Of a stretch of DNA of 64,000 bases, positions 34,351-45,184 are shown piece by piece (the first letter of the stretch is position 1; each line of letters begins with the position of its first letter). Where the stretch lies: positions 2,790,001-2,854,000 of the forward strand of contig NC_070558.1 of assembly GCF_026914185.1 (NCBI RefSeq). The letters run 5' to 3'. Position numbers and translations under genes: made by a program. The stretch comes from Puccinia triticina. Lineage: Eukaryota > Basidiomycota > Pucciniomycetes > Pucciniales > Pucciniaceae. Under the pieces are notes generated by a model. The model searched no databases. It saw only the letters and a program-made list of their open reading frames with translations, and was not told the DNA's origin.

Positions 34351-35457
34351 ATGTCCTCATCCAAGGTCACTTTCTCAACCGGTAAGCCGCCCCTCGGAGT
34401 CGCCAAGATCAACGCTGTCCATTCAACTTTCCTCCCCAACTCCAAATCACCCTGCACTCGAAGCATTGCCGCCTTCATCAGAACGTTGCTCAACCTTGCA
34501 ACTTCCCCCAAGAAACCGGTAACAACGGATTGGCTGATGCGTCCCCTTGCTCATGACTTTCACGTTGGTTCCAACATGCCGGATTCGATCTTGAGACACA
34601 CGATAGATCCCATTCCACCAGAAGCTCTGCTGGGCAAATCCCAGACAATCCACCCCATCTTCAGAAACATCTTTCTTCAAGACCTTGCGAACTCTCACTT
34701 CCCCGGTGTTACCTTTGCGTGGGATCATCCGTGGGACACCCACTGGAACCAGTTGTTTGCAAAATTCGTCCTGAAGCATTGGTGTAACGCTTACCAGGCG
34801 GGCGCTCTTGCAGTATTCTTCATGGATCCCGTGGAAGCCAACAATCATTCCATCCAACTTGGCATTCTCCACCGGTGGTTTGTTGGGAGGCAAAACGGAC
34901 TGAGACTTGGCCGATTTTCTCCTGAGCAGAAGTTGAAAAAGAAGGAGTCGGAATGCAAATCCAAAATCCGCATGCAGGTGGGCACTTTCAATGTCTGATG
35001 TTCTGGTGACTGCTTCTAATCATCTGGCTGCGCATTCCCAGGTTCAGCAACACCGTCAAGAAACTCTCTCTACACTCCCTGTTCCATCCTCTGTAAAATC
35101 GCTATTTGATAACATCAAAGCAACTTCTGACACTGAAACCGCACCTACTCGGTCTCTCGTCAAGGTGCCAATGTCTTGGAGATCTGAAGAATTCGGCAGG
35201 CTGGCGGCAAAGTTTGATAACATATATGTACAGAAGAAGATCAACACCAACGGACGCATCTATGTTTCTCAGTTCATCCTTGAGTCCCGCCGAAAAAGTT
35301 CGGACGTGCGCTCCTCAGACATCTTCAAAGATGTGCCACAACACCTACCCATCAACTGCTACGCTCCACAATACCTGTCCCACCTTTCCAACTCCCAAAG
35401 AGAGCTACTCAACCCACGGGATTGTATTGTGTTTCCAAATTTGGTCACTTATTGCTG
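34351..35457 (+). CDS. Element gene D: unknown protein
   Basis: The ATG at 34351 starts MSSSKVTFSTGKPPLGVAKI. An intron from about 34980 (GTGGGC) to 35040 (CCCAG) joins SKIRMQ to VQQHRQETLSTLP. The stop is near 35457. The protein would be about 348 residues. It includes a W-rich stretch (WDHPWDTHWNQLFAKFVLKHW), AVFFMDPVEANNHSIQL, a lysine-rich segment and MSWRSEEFGRLAAKFDNIYVQKK. No named domain is recognised. It is on the opposite strand to the transposase and SNF2 genes. Palindromes D and E lie just upstream, suggesting shared regulation. Confidence 0.5.
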
Positions 35458-35629
35458 ATAATTTACAGCTCGGGTAAGCAGTATAATTCTAACTGCATAG
35501 ATGTTTCATGAGTAGCTGAGCACACTCGTATTCTTTGTTTCCCGCCCTAGGTACACTTAGTCTTTACTCCTGTTTGAATCAGCTTCCCAATGAATCAATG
35601 AGAATTGATGGCCGTTAAAATAATGTTTG

Positions 35630-37924
35630 CTTACGTCGCCAATTCTCCTTTCCGTCTTTGGACTTGATGTATGTTCATCTCCAGACTTTGTTGTAAGTAG
35701 TACCAATATACAAACACACTGTTCTCCTGTCCCAAACGGTAAAGCCGATCAATGGCCTGAAATTCACTTGCGGGATTCCAACTCGGTTCCTAGAATTTCA
35801 CATAGAATATGTCATCCAGCTGGGAATTCTGCAATGAATTTATCAGCACATACCATGATGTAAACATTCTGCGCGCATCGTAAATCAATCCCAACTCCCG
35901 CTGCCTCTACAGACGCGAGTAAAACATTGCAGCTATCATTATTTCGGAAAGTGTTGAGGTTTTCGTCACGCTGAGCTACCCTTAAGGCCCCTGTGAGCCA
36001 AGTAAACCCAATATGATGCTCTTCCAGGGCTCGCCCAATGCTTCAAAAATAGCAGATCAGCACGCAGCCATCAGAATCTGAGCCAAACCTCTCTGCTTAC
36101 ATCTGCAAAAATGCAACAAAACTCGAAAATATGACTGCCTTTGTGCGTTCAATCCCTCAATCTCCTTCTAGGAAGCTCCGCAGACTGCCTATCAGATGAA
36201 CAACCTTGCTGGAGTCTTGCCATCGCCATGTTGCTTGGTTCGGTAGATCTGCCCGTGCGAAAATCGGATGGTTGCAGAACTGGCGGAGCATCATCAACTG
36301 TCGGAAAAACTCTGCAGGGTCCCACAGTTCCCCGGATGTGCAAAGTCTTCCAAAGGTCCGGATAAACCTCGCGTGCAATTCCCGTGAACATGGCTCCCAC
36401 TTCTTGCTACATTGGACTACCACAGCGTGTTCCATTTTCTGGGGGAGGTTCAAAAGGACATCTTTTGTTCTTCGGAGGAAGATGGACTTCATCAACTGTG
36501 CCAGGCTCTTAATAGCCTCCGGAGCCCCGACTTTCATTTTTGGAATGAGGCATCTTTGCCAGATAAGTTCATTGTCCCACAGCGCAACCTTCAAAGTTGT
36601 TATCAAGCTTTGTAGGTCCGAGAGGCGATTTTGGAGTGGCATCCCCGTCAAAAAAAGAAGAAACTTGGACTGAAGTTGGCGAATATTGAGTGTCCGGTTT
36701 GCAGTTGGATTCCTAATCAGACTGTGCTCATCATTAACAATCATCCTCATGTGGCTTCCATGGTGTTCAAGCAAAATTTACTTACTGTGCTTCATCTAGA
36801 ACAATCCTGAACCAGCGCAGGTTGAGTGACTCAATGGTCGGCTGGTTTGCATGTGACTTGTTTCCACTCTCACCAATCATTTCGTAGGTTGTGAGGACAA
36901 CCAAAGCTGATTTCAGGTCACACCGTTTTAGCTTGTTCCGATCCGAGCCGTGGAAGACTTTGTAAGTGATCGCCTCATCCTCAAAGTGTAATCTGATCTC
37001 ATTATCCCAATTAGACAGCGTTGCCAGGGGACAAATCACCAGTGTCGCTGCTGAGTGCTGTATCCAATCCGCCCAGTGATACTCGACCACCAAATCACGT
37101 GTTGCGAGAACGTAAGCTAGTGTGGTCAGGGTCTTCCCCAAACCCATATCGTCTGCCAGTATGGATCCTTGGGGCCGAATATCAGTCTCATCGTGAGGCG
37201 TCCTGATACCAGCGTCGTCCGTGTGGCGGCGAATCCAAGCATGGGCCGGATGATTCCACAGCAACCTTGTATCATGATCGGCGGACTCATTCTTTTGGAG
37301 GAATTGAAGTGCTGACATCTGATGTGGTTTTAGATTGATACGGCATTGTCGAAGAGCCACTCCGAGCCAACGTTCTCCACCCATCACGTCCCCCTCAGGC
37401 CTTTCGGAAACGAAATGGGGGATGTCAAAGAAGAGTCTTGGGTTGTAGTTCCAGATTGGCATAAGCTCGACGCTCGCAGCGGCGAAGGAGGTCTGGATAC
37501 GGTGGATGTGTTCGGAGCGGCTGAACACGCAACCCCACAGCTCGGGCTGCATCCCATGGTGGGTCACAAAAAACGCTCGAATCTTCATGATATTGATATC
37601 GTCTGGTGCAATTTCGTTCGTGGAAACTGGACTTGAGCAGGTCGATGTCGGGCCTAGTAACGGCCCCAGGTGCTCACTTGCTTTTGTGCTGAGATCTCCT
37701 ACCGCCTGCCGTGGGGCACAATACACATGCACTCGACTGCGACCTCGTTGGAGGAAGCCGACCTGTGGGACATGGTTGTCGGTCAAGTGCAGAGATGCTG
37801 AAATTGGAGCAACAAATTGACCGAGACAGTACGTGTTGCTCATTGCACCAGGCAATGGGGTGGCCGTGTTGATTGCAAGGGTCGCCGCGGAAGTTCCAAA
37901 AAAAGCTCCACTGGTGCTGATCAC
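35630..37924 (-). CDS. SNF2-family DNA-dependent ATPase carried by the transposon
   Basis: All helicase motifs can be read in order on the minus strand. Motif I is GSILADDMGLGKT. Ia is VICPLATLSNWDNEI. Motif II is LDEAH, completed across an intron with donor GTAAGT and acceptor GCACAG. Motif III is FLLFLTGMPLQNRL. IFLRRTKDVLLNLP follows, then IV AVIFSSFVAFLQ near 36120, V NVLLASVEAAGVGIDLRCAQNVYIM near 35900, and VI FQAIDRLYRLGQ near 35745. The arrangement is that of RAD5/RAD16- or HLTF-like SNF2 proteins, though no RING finger is visible between the halves. At least four introns are needed. The N-terminus is uncertain: the frame is open beyond 37924 without an ATG, so an upstream exon is likely. 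The C-terminal end near 35640 is approximate. Family function is ATP-driven chromatin or DNA remodelling. A role in transposition or silencing escape is inference. Confidence 0.8.
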
Positions 37925-38072
37925 AGATATCTGGTGGATTCTTGAATCTGTTACATTTGACGAGATGCCAAGCAGCTTCCATCAGGAGCCACGCGCCCCT
38001 TGACCCTTGCATGTGATGTGTGTTTGTAGCTGTTACATAACATTCCCCGGCATCCACACACTTGTACCCCAA

Positions 38073-39240
38073 CCCAAATATGATAACTTTTTACCTACAT
38101 AAGATTGATATAGGCTGCAGACAAAGTCTTGTCTTGGACACATCGTAAGCTTCTCCATAGGGACAAGAGGGAAAGGGATTTCATCATCTCTAGGTCCAAC
38201 TTTTGCATGTAAAGTAACTCAATGAAGGATTGTTTGTTTGACTGCCACAGAAGTAATTTCAGGACAGGTAAGTACTGTGGCTAAACTCCCAGAGCATTTT
38301 CAAGCAGATTGACTTTTCATTATCTTGTAACAACTCCCTCACCCCACAGGACAGCCCACCCACTCAATATTTCTAATTGAGGTATCATGGTGGATCTGAC
38401 GAGCCAAATCAGTCTAGATGTGTCAAGACATTCAGACATATATGTGCTACTGGGAAGGAGGTTGTTAGATTTACCAGTGTGACTTCCAAACTTGCACAAC
38501 TTCCAAGTCTTGCTGATGTCCAAGCAGTCAACAATGTGGGACATTTGTAACTGGACCTCATCCCCTCAGGGGAAGGAATACTCTTCATCCATCCCCACCA
38601 GAGATTAACCACACTCAATTGCCATAGAAAGCCGCCAATGCAATAAGAGATGATAAAATCTCCTGGCTGGAAGGCAGGGATGGTGTGCCTAAGGATCATG
38701 ATGGGTTTACTTCCGGATATTCCCTTCCAAGGATCATTGGGATAAAAATGCTTGGTCCGCCTTCAACCCTTGGGGATACTTTCCTCCCTCCCAAATGCAC
38801 ATAGGACTAGCACCTTCTTTGTAATCTTGACCAAGAATTATTCTTGTTGAAAGATGGTAGCTCAGGGGTGTGCACCATGATCCAATGGAGGGATGGCGGT
38901 GTGCACTTGGCAACATTCCGCTACATTAAAATCAACCTCAACAGACTTACCCACATACATGATGTGTGCTACCAAGATCAGCATTGCCCAGCTCTGATGT
39001 TATCCAGAAATCGCACGTTGTGGGTTCAGTTGTGTGGGTCTTCAAAACTCTAATTTGGTTGTGTAAGTAGCATCCACTATGCTTGAACATGACCTCAGTT
39101 GGAGTCATGACTTCAGGTTTCCAGACTGATTCATGCTTCAAACAGTTCTTAATGACTTCAACATAAGGATAGAAATGACATGTACATGACTGCAGTGCTG
39201 ACATTGGACTGACATCAGACCACGCAACGTATAAAATTCA
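38073..39240. other. Right subterminal region of the CACTA-like element, no gene seen
   Basis: AT-rich, with scattered short frames and no recognisable domain. Repeated TGACAT/TGACTT words concentrate in the last 120 bp next to the TIR. Confidence 0.5.
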
Positions 39241-39283
39241 GGCCTGGCACTCTCTAGACAGTGCAACACTTTCTCCCCTGGTG
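39241..39283. repeat. Right terminal inverted repeat of the CACTA-like element
   Basis: 43 bp, inverted relative to 18120-18162 and followed by AGA. The subterminal 150 bp on this side are rich in TGACAT/TGACTT-like words (about 39130-39225), as expected of transposase-binding subterminal repeats. Confidence 0.9.
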
Positions 39284-39286
39284 AGA

Positions 39287-40786
39287 CGGGGCAATCCGCT
39301 CCGCTCACTATGCCGGAGCGCTGGGATACTTTCAATACTCCATGCAAGCCATTCTCCTTGGACAAATTGGAAAGGACACTGCCGCGTACCTGGATGACAT
39401 TATGGTGTACACACAGAAAGGCTCTGATCACACGGCTGCGGTCAACGGTGTAGAGACTGTAAAATGAAGATGTGTCTGGTGAGAGTCAAACTCACGACCT
39501 CAGCTATGCTGAGACACATACTAGAGTGCTGCCTTTACCAACTAGGCTACAGACGCTTGTGGCTGCCAGCTGGGTGGTTGGTTGGTAGTGCACATGGGTC
39601 GATCCAACAGCCCTCCATACTGTGGTGATACATCATGGTAGCAGACAAACAGACAACTCAACAAATGGAATCCTGGAGACCCTGAGCAAGCATCAATTAT
39701 GGCTAAAACCGGAGAAATGTGAATTTTCAAAACCGGAGGTGGAATATCTCGGACTCTTGATTGCGTGTAACCGGATTAGAATGGACCCCACAAAAGTGAA
39801 GGCGGTGACGGAGGCCCGCACTGCGGAACGTTACAGAACTTCAGCGGTTCATTGGCTCCTCCAACTTTTACCGCCGGTTCATTGACCACTTCTCGGGGAA
39901 GACCAGACCCCTACACAAGTTAAATTTGCCGTCCCCATTTGTCTGGGACAGCAAATTTAACTCCACTTTTGAATGCCTGAAGACCACCTTCACCTCTGCT
40001 CCAATCCTCAAGATTGCGGACCTGTACAAGCCGTTTATTTTGGAATGCGACTGCTCCAAATTCGCGCTCGGAGCAGTTCTGTCTCAAGTCTGCGACAAAG
40101 ACAAAGAACTCCATCCCGTTTCTTACTTATCCCAATCATTGGTGCAGGTGGAGAAGAACTACAGGATTTTCAACAAGGAACTGTTGGCCATTGTTGCTGC
40201 TTTTAAAGAGTGGCAGCAGTACCTCAAGGGAAACCTGCACCACCTAACCACCATTGTTTACACAGATCACCGGAACCTAGAAAGCTTCATGACCACCAAG
40301 GAGCTCACTCAAAGACAGGCGCGGTGGGCGGAGACCATGGGTTGCTTTGATTTCAAAATCATCTTCCGCCCGGGCCACCAAGCCACAAAACCCAATGCTC
40401 TTTCCAGAATACCTGACCTAGCCCCCGCCCCTGGCGAGAAACTGACCTTTGGGCAGCTGCTGAAGCCCAACAACATCACACAGCGGACCTTTGCAGAGAT
40501 ATTGGAGTTTGAATCCTGGTTTGAGGACGAATTGATTGAATTGGCGGAGACGGAGCATTGGTTCAAGGTTGACATGCTAGGAGCGGAGGCGGAGGACGGG
40601 CTGCCCCTGTCGGATACGGAGCTCATCAGCAGAATCAGGGAATTGACTCTGCTTGACGCACAACTGACAAGATGGATGGAATCCTTAAGAAACTCAGTGG
40701 GAAAGGGGAACAGATACACGGAAGCAGACAGCATTTTTTACAACAAGGGACGGATAGTGGTACCGCCCCGGCGGACCCAATTTGGT
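39287..40786 (+). pseudogene. Ty3/gypsy RT C-terminal half and RNase H (broken)
   Basis: RT resumes directly after the transposon (GQSAPLTMP), then YFQYSMQAILLG and the catalytic box AAYLDDIMVY with the Y-L-D-D core intact. A frameshift lies between TMP and YFQYS. An insertion at about 39455-39680 interrupts NGVLETLSKHQ. RNase H is readable from 40020 (FILECDCSKFALGAVLS, RIFNKELLAIVAAF, VYTDHRNLESF). The linker to integrase runs to about 40786 (GRIVVPPRRTQ), where another insertion begins. Confidence 0.75.
39471..39556 (-). pseudogene. tRNA-like sequence (type II cloverleaf, degenerate anticodon arm)
   Basis: Read on the minus strand, 86 nt fold as an acceptor stem (GCGTCTG with CAGACAC, one mismatch), a D arm with an A-box (TAGCCTAGTTGG), a long variable arm (TCAGC ATA GCTGA), a perfect 5-bp T stem (GTGAG/CTCAC) and discriminator A. 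The long variable arm suggests a Leu/Ser origin. The anticodon stem does not pair well, so it is probably a pseudogene or the head of a tRNA-derived retroposon. It lies inside the gypsy RT in a ~200-bp insertion. Confidence 0.45.
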
Positions 40787-41965
40787 AGACGGAAAAGTGA
40801 AAAATCAAAAGTGTTTTCTCATACATATATTTACTCACCCTAGGCCTCAACATACCACCAAATGGACCTCAGAAATGGATTCTACGGCCAATGTTACCCC
40901 TTGTCACCACTGGAAGAGTCACTGTAACCCTGCTGGACTGGAAGTTATACCCTCTTGGACCCTCATGGACACAGCCAGCCCCAGTCATAAACCTGTCACA
41001 ACCCTCAAGTCACCTTTACCAGTTATATGCATACTCAGCCCCAGCCAAAAACATACTCTTTTCTATCCCTCTTATCTCCACTGCATATGCAGGGGACCAA
41101 CCCCATTTCTTCTGTATTTGACATGTCCCCGCCTCATTTATGCACCCCTTGCAGCTGCATGCAGTCTTCTGACCCCATTTCTGCACTCCTTGCATTAGTC
41201 TGACACCACTCATGCACCCCTTGCATGAAGTACCCCTTTATTTGACATTTCTCGGCTTTGTTTATGCACTCCTTGCATTAGTATGACATCATTCTTCATT
41301 TCTCACCCCACTTTTTACCTGTATTTAGTATCTTCTGACACCACTTGTACACAGACCACCAGCTAAAATCCCTCATCCAGGGTTCCCCTTGTAGCTAAAA
41401 TCCCTCACATTTGTCTATATAAGGAGCTCTCTCCCCCAGTTGTTTTTCCCTCAGTTCAGTACCCACCAGTTATACAGATATCACCCATTAGCCATTATCA
41501 TCATCCTTACACTTTTATAACATACCATATCATCCCTCTTATCTGCAATAACCACTGAGCTCACTCTCATATTCTCATACTCTCATATCTCTTGGTTGAC
41601 ATATCACATACCTGTCACGAGTTACCCGGTTCCTGGTTCAACTCCCAACTGAGACATATACCCTTCTCAGCCCAGGCACTCTTCTCAACTTTTTATATCA
41701 CCCTCATGAGGACCTGTGTTCAGCCCCCACCGGAAGTATCAAGTCAACTTTCACCCTTTTCCATCATCATAAACTCTCTCAACTCTCACAAACCTGTTGT
41801 CAAACAACTTCATCTGGAACTAGACCAGACCTATCACTTGATTAAAACTTGCCAAGCTTATCTTGGTGGGTCTTGTTATCTGATAGCAGAAGGGCAGAGT
41901 TTTGCACCTCCATCATACCCTTCACCATTCAGCAAAAGGGTTTCACAACCACGTTTGAGTCTTAC
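40787..41965. repeat. LTR-like insertion in the gypsy pol
   Basis: About 1.17 kb of non-gypsy sequence separates VVPPRRTQ from LPTEILKSWHDSKAAGHPG. It has LTR features: a TATA box (TATATAAGG at about 41416), pyrimidine-rich sequence downstream, and four repeats of a TGCACYCCTTGCA-like word (41140-41280). No coding signal is seen. Exact ends and target duplication could not be fixed. Confidence 0.45.
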
Positions 41966-43712
41966 ACCGACACTGCCAACGGAGATATTGAAGAGCTGGC
42001 ATGACAGCAAAGCGGCGGGCCACCCTGGCCAATCCCGCACCCTTGCCCTAGTCCGGCGGAGCTTTGTAGAAATTTATAACTTTCAGGCACAAGAAGTAAG
42101 AGGGCTAAGATGAGTATTGATAAAAAAATCAAGGATTGGGGCAGTGAGGATGAGTCTCTCACCGGATGCGGCTCAGCGGGGCGCAGAGAAAGAATGAGGA
42201 GAACTGATGATCTATAAATTGCTTGTTGTATGCTAGGTTTAAATAGACTAACAACAAGTGGCCAAAATGTGGTTAGAAGAAAAAACAAAAGGAAGGTGAC
42301 TATGAGACAAGTTTCAAGTATTCTATCTCAGAGACTATGTTTGATAGAAGTATGACAAAATGTTATCTACTACTCACGGTTCTTAGACTACATGGTGTGA
42401 TAACGTCTGTACTAACAGTGATTCTGAAAATGCTTGAGAATGATATAAAACAAGTTTCAGAGGTGAAAGTAAAAGGAATCTGACAGAATTCCAACAAGCT
42501 TTGTGTGGAGAGGCCAGAAGAAGTTTGTCAACCAATACGTGGATGGATGTGATTCTTGCCAATGGGTTAAAGCCTTGACGCAACAGCCATTTGGGACACT
42601 GGAGCCGCTGCCAATTCCGGTGGGGCCGTGGACAGACATCAGCTATGATCTCATCACAGACCTGCCTGAATCCCACTCCTAGTACTACAAAAGCATACTG
42701 ACTGTTGTTGACCACCTGACAAAGATGGCACACTTTATCCCCTGCAGGAAGTCCATGAATGCGGAGCAGTTAGCAGACCTGATGGCAGAGCACGTTTGGA
42801 AGCTCCACAGCACTCCAAAGACTATTGTCTCTGAACAAGGGAGCATTTTTGTGTCCCAAATTACCTGGGAATTGCACAACAGACTTGGCATCCGCCTCCA
42901 ACCATCTATGGTGTACCATCCAAGGACAGACGGACAGTTGGAAATCACAGACAAAGCGGTGGAGCAATATCTCCGCCACTTTGTGAGCTATTGGGAGGAT
43001 AATTGGGCTCTGCTCCTGGCAACGGCGGAGTTTGCTTACAACAACAACGACCACACGTCAACAGGGGTGTCACCATTCAAGGCAAATTACGGTTTCAACC
43101 CATCATACAGCGGAACAGTGCGTACCGGCTGTGGCGGAACAGCTCTGCCAGCTTGCGGAGGTACAGGACGAGCTGAAGTACTGCCTGGAAGCGGCGCAAG
43201 AGGCCATGAAAAGCCAGTTTGACAGCGCAGTGCGGAAATCACCGGAATGGAACAGCGGAGACAAGGTTTGGCTAGATGGACGCAATATCTCAACAACCCA
43301 CCCCAGCCCCGAATTGGAACACTGCTGGCTTGGACCATTCCCAGTAGCTAACAGAATTTCAAAATCCGCTTGCAAACTGACCCTTTTGCTCTCCATGCAG
43401 GGAGTCCACCCGGTTTTCCACGTGTCAGTACTCCGCAAACACAAGCCTGAAAAAATTGCTCACCGACAGCGGTGGACCCCGGAGCCGGTGACGGTCAACG
43501 GCGGAGATGAGTGGGAGGTCGACGGAATACTGTACAGCTGGCGGAGAGGGCGGAAGAGTCAATACCTTGTCAGCTGGCGCGGATTTGGACTGGCGGAGAA
43601 TTTGTGGGAACCGGAGGCAAACCTGAAGAACAGCGGGGACCTATGGGCGGAGTTCAACTCAAAATTTCCGGAGGCGGCGGCCAGGCATTGGAGGACGCGG
43701 AGAAGAAAGTGA
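41966..43712 (+). pseudogene. Ty3/gypsy integrase with chromodomain (broken)
   Basis: The H2C2 finger starts WHDSKAAGHPGQSRTLALVRRSF and, after a solo LTR, continues WRGQKKFVNQYVDGCDSCQ. The core shows DISYDLITDLP, then VSEQGSIFVS, where the usual catalytic Asp (SDRGS) is Glu, then DGQLEITDKAVEQYLRHF. A TAG interrupts near 42680 and the frame shifts near 43110. The C-terminal domain (DKVWLDGRNI, WLGPFPV, VHPVFHVSVLRK) and a chromodomain (WEVDGILYSWRRGRKSQYLVSW) end at 43712. The chromodomain places it among chromoviruses, whose chromodomains direct integration to marked chromatin. Confidence 0.8.
42065..42496 (-). repeat. Copia-type solo LTR in the gypsy integrase
   Basis: Read on the minus strand it starts TGTTGGAATTC and ends TTTCTACA, typical of copia LTRs. 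It is 432 bp long and flanked by AGCTT at 42060-42064 and 42497-42501. Removing it restores ALVRRSF/VWRGQKK. Confidence 0.7.
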
Positions 43713-43843
43713 GAGGGCAAGCTTTTTCCCACTGGGATTTTTAATGCTGCCCGGGGACAGAATGCAGAGCCAACAGGGAGGAATTTTATTTTCTCATTGA
43801 TCAACCAGAAAAGGGGGCGGCTTGGGCATTAAAGGGGGAATAA

Positions 43844-44045
43844 TGTTATGAGCTTTAGGGCGGGCTCTGCAGCGCAGACTCACGTGTACATAGACTACAC
43901 ATACATGTCACGGACCATACTCAAGGTTCAAGAGGCTGGAGATCCAAGCCTCTTCCTCATCCTGCAATCCACCATCTTGGATCCAGAACCCCCAGAACCC
44001 CAGACCCCAGACTTCATCTTCCTCTCCCTAGAACAGAACATAACA
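43844..44045 (+). repeat. 3' LTR of the degenerate Ty3/gypsy element
   Basis: 202 bp, from TGTTATGAG to CATAACA (inverted ends). It is preceded by a purine-rich tract (AAAGGGGGAA, probable polypurine tract). It matches the left LTR from about 43880. Confidence 0.8.
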
Positions 44046-44545
44046 CTAAAAATGTCTCAGAGGGCTTTTACTAGCAGTTTGATAGTGTAAGACGCCAATG
44101 ATGGGCCAGGAGTGATGTGGTACGACCTGTAAAAGGATTCACATAACTGGGAGGCTTGCTCAATGAATGTGCATCCATATCAACACAAGATTTTAATAGG
44201 CATTCAAGGAATAACTCAACTTGGTTTCATGGTTTTACCTACAAAAAGGTGAGGGTAATCAAGAATAGATGTGATTCCTGAATTGAATGATGGGTGAGAA
44301 TGAAGGCACTGTTCAACTATAGTATGGGTTTAAATTTGCTGTAATAATATTTAAAGGGATACAGTCCATGGGGGTCTATTTATATAGGGACTTGATTAAT
44401 TGACTACCATAAATTTGACTTCCAACTACCAAGGTTTAAGTTGATAGAACCGCTACCCAATTTTGCACCTGGTTCACATGGACCAAAAATTGACCTGGGC
44501 GCAATTTGGTAGTTGGAAGTCAAAAATGGAAATACAAAACGGTAG
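44046..44545. other. Flank of the gypsy element, no gene seen
   Basis: AT-rich sequence with no recognisable coding or structural feature. Confidence 0.5.
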
Positions 44546-44761
44546 CACCAGGAAAAATAAATTGTCACTGGACTACAGGTGACATCAGCCTAAGTCCACT
44601 GAGCTACCCACCAGTTGCACAGTTGGCCGCATGTACAGCCCCCTCTAGGAAACAAAGGGGCCATTTTAGCCTAGTTGTGGTAGTGCCAGAGCTGGAAAAA
44701 AGTGACAGCCATTGTTGCTTGATGTCACCTGATGTCTGGTGACAATTTATTTTTCCTGGTG
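44546..44761. mobile_element. 216-bp CACCAGG-ended MITE
   Basis: Inverted ends of about 45 bp (CACCAGGAAAAATAAATTGT...) are flanked by a 3-bp target duplication TAG (44543-44545 and 44762-44764). The terminal CACCAGG and the 3-bp duplication are shared with the 21-kb CACTA-like element, so it is probably a non-autonomous relative, though the inner TIR differs. Confidence 0.75.
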
Positions 44762-45035
44762 TAGTTGGATTGTCAATTTTTGCAAAAATGGCAAAAAAAA
44801 CAACTCCTCCCTGCGCCGCCCAAGCCCCGCCAAAATTTTACAGAGGGCATAAACCCTCTCAAGAGCATATTGTGAGGTTCACGGCATTACCACACCTCAG
44901 GAATGGGGTGTGCTACTGTGCGCGCATTTTGGCCGGTGTCCTACTAATTAGGAACACCATCAAAACCATAGCCACATTGCCCCAAAGGGTCCAAAAACTT
45001 TACAGTTCCCAGATTAATACCCTCACACAATCATT

Positions 45036-45181
45036 GGAGGACTTCCCGCCAATCTGGAAACCCAGATTTTCCCAGATTTTGCAGGGAAATCTAGGCAGAT
45101 CTAAGATTTGGGACAATTGAGCCCAGATTTCCCCGCAAAATCTGGAAAAAACTGAGCTCCCAGATTCACAGGAAGTCCTCC
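45036..45181. mobile_element. GGAGGACTTCC MITE, copy 1 (146 bp)
   Basis: Ends are GGAGGACTTCCCG and GGAAGTCCTCC, with target duplication ATT on both sides (45033-45035, 45182-45184). The interior is made of inverted CCCAGATTT/AAATCTGGG words. A second copy lies at 52358. Confidence 0.7.
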
Positions 45182-45184
45182 ATT

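Larger units (their letters stand above)
18120..39283 (-). mobile_element. 21,164-bp CACTA-like (TNP2-type) DNA transposon with cargo genes
   Basis: The terminal inverted repeats at 18120-18162 and 39241-39283 match at 41 of 43 positions and start CACCAGGRGAGAAAGTGTTG. The flanking trinucleotide AGA is duplicated (18117-18119 and 39284-39286). Deleting the element with one AGA joins AAG-A to CG-GGG and restores the host RT frame (FICKTGQSAPLTMP), which proves the boundaries. CAC-ended TIRs, a 3-bp target duplication and the transposase all fit the CACTA/CMC superfamily. It contains the transposase, a SNF2 ATPase gene, several unknown genes on both strands and five 38-bp palindromes. One nonsense codon in the transposase suggests this copy is not autonomous now. 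Confidence 0.9.
14211..44045 (+). mobile_element. Degenerate Ty3/gypsy chromovirus, split by nested insertions
   Basis: LTR-like ends at 14211-14433 and 43844-44045 share a nearly identical stretch (the ACATGTCACGGACCATACTC block to the CATAACA end). Between them, in order, are gag, zinc knuckle, protease, reverse transcriptase, RNase H, integrase with an H2C2 finger, and a C-terminal chromodomain. Only about 7 kb belongs to this element. The rest is a solo LTR, a 21-kb CACTA-like transposon, a tRNA-like piece and two LTR-type insertions. Frameshifts and stops show it is dead. The 5' end of the left LTR is diverged and its exact start is uncertain. Confidence 0.85.

Noticed and set aside
42060..42504. 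An 8-bp target duplication (AGCTTTGT) suggesting a hAT element
   Set aside because: The insert has no hAT-type inverted ends. Moving the border three bases gives a TG...CA copia LTR with a 5-bp duplication, which fits better.
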